Origin: an uncultured Erysipelotrichaceae bacterium | GTDB lineage: Bacteria > Bacillota_I > Bacilli_A > Erysipelotrichales > Erysipelotrichaceae | Direction of reading: 5' to 3' | Assembly: GCA_944327105.1 (NCBI GenBank) | Contig: CALVGN010000019.1 | Coordinates: forward strand, 1-46,148 | DNA: 46,148 nucleotides | Shown here: piece after piece, positions 41,040-46,148 of the stretch | How the letters are laid out: each line of letters begins with the position of its first letter | Numbering within the stretch: the stretch's first letter is position 1 | Made by a program: the position numbers and the translations under genes | Notes under the pieces: generated by a model | What the model was told of the DNA's origin: nothing | The model's database searches: none | What the model saw: the letters and a program-made list of their open reading frames with translations, nothing else

Positions 41040-42818
41040 ATGACCAGTGATTACATCAAGGAAAAACTCAAAACGCTGCCGCTTCTACCCGGATGCTATC
41101 AGATGAAGGATGCAAACGGGAATATCATTTACGTCGGCAAAGCCATCAAGCTGAAAAACCGGGTCTCCAGCTACTTTACAGGATCCCATAACTTCAAAAC
41201 GACCAAATTGGTTTCCAACATTGCCGATTTTGACTATATCGTTACCAAAAGTGAAAAAGAAGCGTTGATTTTGGAAATCAACCTGATCAAAAAATACCGT
41301 CCCAAATACAATATCCAGTTCATGGATGATTCCAGTTATCCCTATATTGAACTGATCAGTTCACCGTATCCCAAATTAGACGTCGTGCGATTGAACAAAC
41401 GCAAACGCAAAGGAAAAATATTCGGTCCGTTTACCGATGTTTTGGCAGCACGCAAAACCGTGAAATTGTTGGAAACGATCTATCCATTGCGCAAATGCAA
41501 AAATATGCCGGATAAGGTGTGTCTGTATTACCACATGGGACGGTGTCTTGGACCATGTGAATATAAAGTGGATCCATCCAAGATCGATGAAATGACGGAA
41601 GCGATCGAGCGCTTTTTGAAAGGAGACACCAAATCGGTGGTATCCACCATCAAATCCAATATGGCCAAAGCCGTGGAGGAAGAACGATTCGAATATGCTG
41701 CCGAGTGCAAATCATTACTGGATTCCATTGACCACGTCATTGCCAAGCAAGATATCGAACAGACCATCCATAAAATGGTCGATGTCTTCAATTGTGTGGA
41801 AGATCATGGCCACATCTGCATCAATGTGTTGTTTATCCGAGATGGGGTATTGCTGGATAAAACCAATACTGTCTCCCCGTTATACAGTGACAAGGAAGAA
41901 GCATTGACAGAATATATCATTCAGTTCTATGCGACCCATCCCTTGCCTAAAACCATCATTGTGCCCAATGAACTGGATATTCCGACATTGAACAGCTTGC
42001 TGGAAGAGAAAGTCACTTCTCCCAGCAAAGGGATGGGTCGCCAGTTGCTTCTCACCAGTGAAAACAACGCACGTAACCAATTGAATACATCACTGCAGTT
42101 GATGGTCAAAAATGAGTATGAAGAAACCACGGCACTGCAGGAATTATCCACTTATGTCGGCAAACCAGCGCATTACTTTGAAATCTTCGATAACTCCCAT
42201 ATCGCCGGCAGCAATGCCGTTGCGGCATGTGTGGTATGGGATCATGGGTTCAAACGCAACATGTATCGCTTGTATAAAGTCAGCCATGGAGCGGATGATC
42301 TGGCCAATATGGAAGAAGTGTTTTATCGACGTTATTTCCGTTTACTCAATGAAGACAAGCCACTACCGGATATCGTATTTGTCGATGGTGCGGAAAATCA
42401 GATGAAACGGGTGATGGATATCCGGGATGCCCTTGGTTTGACCACGATAACCATATGCGGTCTGGTCAAAAATGATAAACACCAGACGGATGATCTGATC
42501 ACGGAAGATATGGTCCATTGTCATCTGGATAAACAATCCCCATTGTTTTTTTTGTTGACGCAGTTACAGGATGAAGTCCACCGCAAAGCGGTGTCCTTTC
42601 ATCAAAAACTGCGTTCGAAAAGTCAAACCCGTTCCATTTTGGATGATATCGATGGATTGGGAGAAAAACGGAAAAAGAAACTGATGAACCATTTCAAATC
42701 GTTCAAAGCGATCCAGAATGCTTCGATCGAACAGCTGGAAATGGTCATCCCATCATCCATTGCGGTTGCGTTACGCAACCGACTGGATGAAATATCAAAG
42801 GAAAATAGTGTAGAATAA
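41040..42818 (+). CDS. uvrC: Excinuclease ABC subunit C
   Basis: UvrC cuts DNA on both sides of a lesion marked by UvrAB. It has 592 residues. The GIY-YIG 3' nuclease is at the N-terminus (LPGCYQMKDANGNIIYVGKA), then a cysteine cluster (CKNMPDKVCLYYHMGRCLGPC), a UVR motif (about 205-235), the RNase H-like 5' nuclease (FDNSHIAGSNAVAACVVW; FVDGAENQMK) and helix-hairpin-helix repeats at the end. It starts one base after mutS2 with no clear ribosome binding site, so it is translated by coupling. Confidence 0.96.
   Translation: MTSDYIKEKLKTLPLLPGCYQMKDANGNIIYVGKAIKLKNRVSSYFTGSHNFKTTKLVSNIADFDYIVTKSEKEALILEINLIKKYRPKYNIQFMDDSSYPYIELISSPYPKLDVVRLNKRKRKGKIFGPFTDVLAARKTVKLLETIYPLRKCKNMPDKVCLYYHMGRCLGPCEYKVDPSKIDEMTEAIERFLKGDTKSVVSTIKSNMAKAVEEERFEYAAECKSLLDSIDHVIAKQDIEQTIHKMVDVFNCVEDHGHICINVLFIRDGVLLDKTNTVSPLYSDKEEALTEYIIQFYATHPLPKTIIVPNELDIPTLNSLLEEKVTSPSKGMGRQLLLTSENNARNQLNTSLQLMVKNEYEETTALQELSTYVGKPAHYFEIFDNSHIAGSNAVAACVVWDHGFKRNMYRLYKVSHGADDLANMEEVFYRRYFRLLNEDKPLPDIVFVDGAENQMKRVMDIRDALGLTTITICGLVKNDKHQTDDLITEDMVHCHLDKQSPLFFLLTQLQDEVHRKAVSFHQKLRSKSQTRSILDDIDGLGEKRKKKLMNHFKSFKAIQNASIEQLEMVIPSSIAVALRNRLDEISKENSVE
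42811..42816 (+). promoter_or_regulatory. -10 box upstream of the second VanY-like gene
   Basis: TAGAAT overlaps the uvrC stop codon and ends nine bases before the ATG. No ribosome binding site is seen. Confidence 0.4.
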
Positions 42819-42825
42819 AACCGTC

Positions 42826-43830
42826 ATGGATAAGAAAATCATGAAAAATCGACTGCTCTTCACCCTGGTGTTGATTGGTATTACCATATCCTGCCTTGGC
42901 TTTATGAACCTGCATTTTGATCGACTTAGTCGCTACCCGTATCAAAATGAAGCAGATCGGGCATTGATCAATCAGTATCTCAATGATGAAGAGATCGAAT
43001 ATATCATTGAATATTCCATTGCACCGATGCAATTTGTCCAATATCTGGGATGCAGTGGATTCAACATTTACCATATTGCCGAATATAACCAATTGAGTTC
43101 CTATATGGGGTATGGTTTGGCATGTGAAATGGTTTCCAGAGTGGAATTGACCAGAGATCAGGTGGATGTGCCGACTTTAGCGGCATTGATGAACGTCTAT
43201 CCATGGGATGTCGTGGATTTTTGGTTTACTTACCATGATATCTACAATCCAAATGCCATTCTGGTTTCGAATCCAAAATCATTGACGGCAGTGGTGGATA
43301 CCAATTATACCGTGAGCAAATACCGTCCCAATGATCTGGTTTTTCTCAATGAGGATATTCCTCAAAGTGAAGCAGTTCGCGTATCTTCACGCATGGTTGA
43401 ACCATTGATGCAGATGTGTGATGCATTAGAAAATACGTTTGACCAACCCTGCGGTGGTTTGACCATTACAGACGGATATATCGATTACGATACTCAGGTC
43501 GAACTGTATACCCAGGCTCAGACCAACTATGGGGATCAAGCATCGATCTATTGCGATTATCCTGGGCACAGTGAACATCAACTGGGTTTAGCCATCGATA
43601 TCGCATTAAACGATGGTTCAAAATTAAACGACAGTGATGTCTATGCATGGTTGCTCAATTATTCCGACGTATTTGGTTTCCACTTTACGTATGATGGCAC
43701 CAGCAGTTCATCCATGATGGCACCCCGCCCCAACCATTTACGCTATAACGGGATATGCTCGGATAAAGTGATCCCCACAACATCTGATCAAATCGATGAA
43801 ACAGCAGCCGCTGATGAATCCTTGCATTAA
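42826..43830 (+). CDS. VanY-like D,D-carboxypeptidase-fold protein, divergent
   Basis: This 334-residue protein has one N-terminal membrane helix (LLFTLVLIGITISCLGF), a helical middle part and a C-terminal VanY-like domain. The motif SEHQLGLAIDIA supplies zinc ligands and PNHLRYNG the third histidine. The EPWH glutamate is not present. YMGYGLACEMV and VPTLAALMNVYPWDVVDFWF precede the domain and are of unknown function. It is probably an envelope protein. The ATG has no Shine-Dalgarno sequence and a TAGAAT lies nine bases upstream, so expression may be leaderless. Confidence 0.84.
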   Translation: MDKKIMKNRLLFTLVLIGITISCLGFMNLHFDRLSRYPYQNEADRALINQYLNDEEIEYIIEYSIAPMQFVQYLGCSGFNIYHIAEYNQLSSYMGYGLACEMVSRVELTRDQVDVPTLAALMNVYPWDVVDFWFTYHDIYNPNAILVSNPKSLTAVVDTNYTVSKYRPNDLVFLNEDIPQSEAVRVSSRMVEPLMQMCDALENTFDQPCGGLTITDGYIDYDTQVELYTQAQTNYGDQASIYCDYPGHSEHQLGLAIDIALNDGSKLNDSDVYAWLLNYSDVFGFHFTYDGTSSSSMMAPRPNHLRYNGICSDKVIPTTSDQIDETAAADESLH

Positions 43831-43857
43831 GCCTGGATCAAACCGGCTGCTTTTTGA
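43804..43857 (+). terminator. Possible terminator after the VanY-like gene
   Basis: GCAGCCG near 43805-43811 can pair with CGGCTGC near 43846-43852, followed by five T. The loop is long, so the call is weak. Confidence 0.35.
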
Positions 43858-44107
43858 TTTGCCTGGATTCTACTTCAACAAACCAGCAATGATCGCTTAA
43901 ACGATAAAATAGACGCAATGGCTGATCGTTTTCCAAGATCACATCATAACAATATCCAAAATCATGGCTTTTGCTGGTCAAACCACGGATGATCTGATGG
44001 ATCCTTTTGATCCGTATGAAATGATGATCAACCAATATGGCGATGGGGGTTACTTCTCCATCGCCTTGATATTCGATCACATCCACCAATTTGGAGATAT
44101 AGTCCAT
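43838..44107 (-). CDS. Small conserved protein of unknown function
   Basis: This 89-residue beta-rich protein reads KLVDVIEYQGDGEVTPIAILVDHHFIRIKRIHQIIRG, then YCYDVILENDQPLRLFYRLSDHCWFVE. It resembles a common family of short Firmicute proteins with a [hydrophobic]-PI-I-W/V...F-I-K-V pattern and a terminal WF-V-E. I chose ATG 44107. Longer readings would run through the tRNA-Arg terminator hairpin and even the tRNA. No good ribosome binding site is visible, and translation control is unclear. It is downstream of tRNA-Arg on the same strand. Confidence 0.55.
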   Translation of the reverse strand: MDYISKLVDVIEYQGDGEVTPIAILVDHHFIRIKRIHQIIRGLTSKSHDFGYCYDVILENDQPLRLFYRLSDHCWFVEVESRQIKKQPV

Positions 44108-44110
44108 ACC

Positions 44111-44139
44111 AAAAACATGCCATGCAAAGCATGGCATGT
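44111..44139 (-). terminator. Terminator of tRNA-Arg
   Basis: ACATGCCATGC and GCATGGCATGT form an 11-base stem with a three-base loop, followed on the minus strand by five T. Confidence 0.82.
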
Positions 44140-44152
44140 CAATCATCCAATA

Positions 44153-44229
44153 TGGCGTCCTCGAATGGATTCGAACCATCGACCGTTCGCTTAGAAGGCG
44201 AATGCTCTATCCGACTGAGCTACGAGGAC
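44153..44229 (-). tRNA. tRNA-Arg (anticodon TCT)
   Basis: A 77-base cloverleaf with acceptor arms GTCCTCG/CGAGGAC, anticodon loop CTTCTAA with anticodon TCT, T-loop GGTTCGAATCC, discriminator G and encoded CCA. Confidence 0.95.
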
Positions 44230-44260
44230 AGCGCTTAAAAGTATAGCAAACCTCACTGGT

Positions 44261-44728
44261 TTATTCAATGGTGAAAAATTGTGGTGTAATGGTCGAACCA
44301 TCGATGGTCACGATGCAATAGCTCCGTGGCGAACCATCCCGGTTATAGCGCAATGATCCGGGATTGATCAAAACCATATTCCCGTTATTGACCAGTGCTG
44401 GGATATGGGTATGACCATAAAATACCGTATCCACACCTTTATTACGGGCGTAAGCGATCAAGCGGGTCTGTTTGGCATAATCCGCCAGTCGAGTACCATG
44501 AATGATCAGTATCTTACGATTTTCAATGGTGATGATCTTTTCCAATGGATAGTCAAAATCATCATTATTGCCTCTGACACATAAAAAGAAGGAATGCATC
44601 ATGGCATAGTCCATCATCGAATCCCCACAATGGATGCAATAGTCCACATTCGCGCAATGTTGGTTGTAAACATCAAAAAGGATGTCATTGTCCATGTGGT
44701 TGTCGGAAACCAGTAAAATGCGTTTCAT
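44261..44728 (-). CDS. YfcE/MJ0936-type metallophosphodiesterase
   Basis: This 155-residue calcineurin-fold enzyme hydrolyses phosphodiesters. Metal motifs are VSDNHMDNDILFD (D-x-H), IHCGDS (GD), VRGNNDDF (GN) and YGHTHIPAL (GHTH); the C-terminal NPGSLRYNRDGSPRSY is also typical of the family. I chose ATG 44728 (MKRILLVSDNH). A TGCTACAAT element ends seven bases upstream and there is no ribosome binding site, so the mRNA is probably leaderless. It is divergent from the DUF948-like gene; the two starts are only 45 bases apart. Confidence 0.9.
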   Translation of the reverse strand: MKRILLVSDNHMDNDILFDVYNQHCANVDYCIHCGDSMMDYAMMHSFFLCVRGNNDDFDYPLEKIITIENRKILIIHGTRLADYAKQTRLIAYARNKGVDTVFYGHTHIPALVNNGNMVLINPGSLRYNRDGSPRSYCIVTIDGSTITPQFFTIE

Positions 44729-44735
44729 GGAAACC

Positions 44736-44744
44736 ATTGTAGCA
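44736..44744 (-). promoter_or_regulatory. Extended -10 of the phosphodiesterase gene (leaderless)
   Basis: On the minus strand TGC-TACAAT, then seven bases and the ATG. Confidence 0.65.
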
Positions 44745-44758
44745 AACATTGATAAGGA

Positions 44759-44767
44759 TGATAGAAT
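44759..44767 (+). promoter_or_regulatory. Extended -10 of the DUF948-like gene (leaderless)
   Basis: TGA-TAGAAT, then six bases and the ATG at 44774. It is divergent from and 20 bases away from the -10 of the phosphodiesterase gene. Confidence 0.6.
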
Positions 44768-44773
44768 AAATCC

Positions 44774-45121
44774 ATGTTATCCAGTGGTTTTATCATGTTT
44801 GTGATGATCTTTGTAGCAGTATACGGGGTATTGATCGCATTAGTTTACTGTGGGATCCAGGGAATTTATCTGGTCAAAACCATGCAGGATGTGATGCCGA
44901 TACTGGATAAGATCAATGGTGATCTGGATCAGATCACAGTCAAAGCAGGTGTGGTTTCGACCAGTATCACCACCAATGTCACCGATTTAAGAAAAACATT
45001 GAAAAAGATCGGACAGATCTTATTTTTCATCACCCCATGGTTACGCCATATCCGTTATGGTCGTAAACTGGAAAAGATGGAAACCAAGATCAATCACTTA
45101 TTAAAAAGCATCAATGGTTAA
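44774..45121 (+). CDS. DUF948-like single-helix membrane protein
   Basis: This 115-residue protein has one N-terminal membrane helix (FIMFVMIFVAVYGVLIALVYCGIQGIYLV) and a predicted coiled-coil region (MPILDKINGDLDQITVKAGVVSTSITTNVTDLRKTLKKIG), the DUF948 layout. No enzyme motif is seen. It has no ribosome binding site and TGATAGAAT ends six bases before the ATG. Its 3' end overlaps the convergent endonuclease-family gene by 21 bases. Confidence 0.75.
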   Translation: MLSSGFIMFVMIFVAVYGVLIALVYCGIQGIYLVKTMQDVMPILDKINGDLDQITVKAGVVSTSITTNVTDLRKTLKKIGQILFFITPWLRHIRYGRKLEKMETKINHLLKSING

Positions 45122-45853
45122 GACCATGAATAACGGAAAATGATCACTGGGATAGATCCCACCATAATCATGATCGATGATCGTCGCATGTTTGATGGTC
45201 AAACCCGGTTTGACAAACAGAAAATCGATCGGAAGTTTCGATGTGATCTTACCAGAGCCATAATGCAACGTATTATGATCATTGTCCGTTTGAACATAAT
45301 GCATCGTTTGATTCAGCTGGTGAAACCATTTCTCATTGGCCGTTCCATTGAAATCTCCACCCAAGATCAAGATCTGACTTAAATCAATGGTATTCAGCAG
45401 ACATTGGATCTGTCTATTCCTCACCCAAGGAAACAAAGGATCCAGATGAAGGGATACCAAATGGATCGTTTGATCATGGATTAAAGTGGAAACCACGGTC
45501 GCGATCCGTGGTTTCAATGACGTTTTCTGTTTGGAAACCACCATCGGCGTATCGGTCAACCAGATCGTTTGAATCTGTGGTTCTTGAAATAACGAACGCC
45601 GCAACAATATCCCAACTCCTTCTTTCACCGTTTCCTTTGGATTGCGAAATGCCCCAAAATACGCATAGCGTTTTTCATAACGATGGGTCAGATCATCCAA
45701 TGAAGTGGGGGTGATTTCCTGAAGCAGAACTACGTCAGGATTGAGTGAATCGATGCAGGCGCAAATGGCCGGCCAACGGGTCGACCATCTAAGGTGTGCA
45801 CGGGTGAAGGTCATATCGACTTTTAAATTGATACACAGAACTCTTAAATCCAC
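45101..45853 (-). CDS. Endonuclease/exonuclease/phosphatase family protein
   Basis: This 250-residue enzyme has the Mg-dependent DNase I-like fold. Motifs: CINLKVD near the N-terminus, PDVVLLQEIT (metal glutamate), GVGILLRR, LVSLHLD, ILGGDFNGTA (GDFN) and the C-terminal SDHFPLF (SDH). Substrates in this superfamily include DNA, lipids and phosphoinositides. I chose GTG 45853 (MDLRVLCINLKVD), because a TAAAAT ends seven bases upstream; longer starts have no family match. It is probably leaderless. Its upstream flank is close to the IS200-type element. Confidence 0.84.
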   Translation of the reverse strand: MDLRVLCINLKVDMTFTRAHLRWSTRWPAICACIDSLNPDVVLLQEITPTSLDDLTHRYEKRYAYFGAFRNPKETVKEGVGILLRRSLFQEPQIQTIWLTDTPMVVSKQKTSLKPRIATVVSTLIHDQTIHLVSLHLDPLFPWVRNRQIQCLLNTIDLSQILILGGDFNGTANEKWFHQLNQTMHYVQTDNDHNTLHYGSGKITSKLPIDFLFVKPGLTIKHATIIDHDYGGIYPSDHFPLFMVLTIDAF

Positions 45854-45860
45854 ACCAGTT

Positions 45861-45866
45861 ATTTTA
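45861..45866 (-). promoter_or_regulatory. -10 box of the endonuclease-family gene (leaderless)
   Basis: On the minus strand TAAAAT, then seven bases (AACTGGT) and the GTG start. Confidence 0.5.
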
Positions 45867-45946
45867 AATATATTTTTAAAGATAACGAAGTGATTATCTA
45901 CTTGAAATGAACGCATTAAAAAAATATTGCCACTTTTACCAAATTC

Positions 45947-45986
45947 GCCGTAAAGCCCCTTGCTTTAGCAATGGGGATATAAGGCG
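45947..45986. repeat. Subterminal hairpin of the IS200/IS605 left end
   Basis: Two-part stem with a bulged base, the form recognised by Y1 transposases for single-strand transposition. Confidence 0.75.
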
Positions 45987-46045
45987 ATTTTCAAAGTTTT
46001 TTAATAAATTGCTCTTATAATAATCCAATATATTGATATTTATTA

Positions 46046-46051
46046 TATAAT
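46046..46051 (+). promoter_or_regulatory. -10 box of tnpA
   Basis: A perfect TATAAT ends six bases before the tnpA ATG. No ribosome binding site is seen. Confidence 0.5.
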
Positions 46052-46057
46052 GTTGGT

Positions 46058-46148
46058 ATGAAATACAAATCAAATCATAATGTTGTCTATTCCTGTAAAT
46101 ACCATGTAGTGTGGTGCCCTAAGTATCGCCGTTCTGTTTTGATAAATG
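46058..46148 (+). CDS. tnpA: IS200/IS605 Y1 transposase TnpA (cut by the window edge)
   Basis: Only the first 30 codons are in the window, reading MKYKSNHNVVYSCKYHVVWCPKYRRSVLIN in short. The HVVWCPKYRR segment is a hallmark of TnpA, a tyrosine (Y1, HUH) enzyme that moves single-stranded DNA. The catalytic HUH and tyrosine lie outside. Whether an accessory tnpB follows cannot be seen. Confidence 0.9.
   Translation, partial: MKYKSNHNVVYSCKYHVVWCPKYRRSVLIN

Larger units (their letters stand above)
45940..46148 (+). mobile_element. IS200/IS605-type element, left end and partial
   Basis: The left end has the typical imperfect subterminal hairpin: CCCCTTGCT (45956-45964) pairs with AGCAATGGGG (45967-45976) with a bulged T, inside outer arms CGCC (45947-45950) and GGCG (45983-45986). 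A TTTAC sits just before it and may be the target sequence. The element continues past the window. Confidence 0.8.

Noticed and set aside
44108-44179. Longer N-terminus for the small protein downstream of tRNA-Arg
   Set aside because: It would read through the tRNA terminator and into the tRNA itself.
1-46148. CRISPR array, rRNA genes or phage structural genes
   Set aside because: No regularly spaced repeats, rRNA-like sequence or head/tail genes were found.

Overview
This window is chromosomal DNA from a low-GC, Gram-positive bacterium, most likely an anaerobic Firmicute of the Erysipelotrichia type. The evidence is the Firmicute gene order (infC-rpmI-rplT; smc-ftsY-ylxM; a PyrR-type leader followed by pyrK-pyrD-pyrF-pyrE; rnhC next to cvpA-mutS2-uvrC), lipoproteins with proline/threonine-rich linkers, an unusually short SMC protein, and standard code-11 use with TGA as a stop. 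The taxonomic call is inference. No rRNA, CRISPR array or phage structural gene is visible.

Layout: an IS1182-type transposase (1-1.76 kb) lies beside a GH3 glycosidase pseudogene. Next come a ROK sugar kinase with a cre-like operator, the translation operon infC-rpmI-rplT with an attenuator, a MarR regulator, a TIM-barrel epimerase pseudogene and a HAD phosphatase. Two tandem tRNA-Val genes follow. The second tRNA is the attachment site of a 3-kb integrative element (8480-11480) bounded by a 13-bp repeat of the tRNA 3' end. The element carries a broken tyrosine integrase, an Abi_2/AbiF-like HEPN protein, a promoter-terminator unit encoding a structured small RNA just upstream of it, an XRE repressor and a 38-residue HTH protein.

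From 11.5 kb the core genome resumes: an autoregulated MFS-ArsR pair, smc-ftsY-ylxM-ackA-nrnA, HU, gdhA, a lipoprotein and the pyrimidine operon. Then come a DUF885 lipoprotein, a TrpXYZ-type ABC transporter with two binding proteins, a KDPG-aldolase/VOC fusion, a cell-wall cluster (VanY-like, FemAB-like, DEDD exonuclease), DUF1361, rnhC, cvpA-mutS2-uvrC and a second VanY-like gene. The right end has tRNA-Arg, a YfcE-like phosphodiesterase, a DUF948-like protein and an endonuclease/exonuclease/phosphatase gene. An IS200/IS605 element begins at the right edge.

Two genome-wide patterns stand out. First, a 13-bp interrupted palindrome, ATGGTYNRACCAT, occurs 24 times exactly and many more times with one mismatch, in genes, spacers and terminators, but has no exact copy in the mobile DNA. 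About 0.01 copies are expected by chance. Second, several genes have an extended -10 element only 6-7 bases before the start codon and no ribosome binding site, which implies leaderless mRNAs. Three genes are interrupted by in-frame nonsense codons, and several enzymes lack residues normally conserved in their families.
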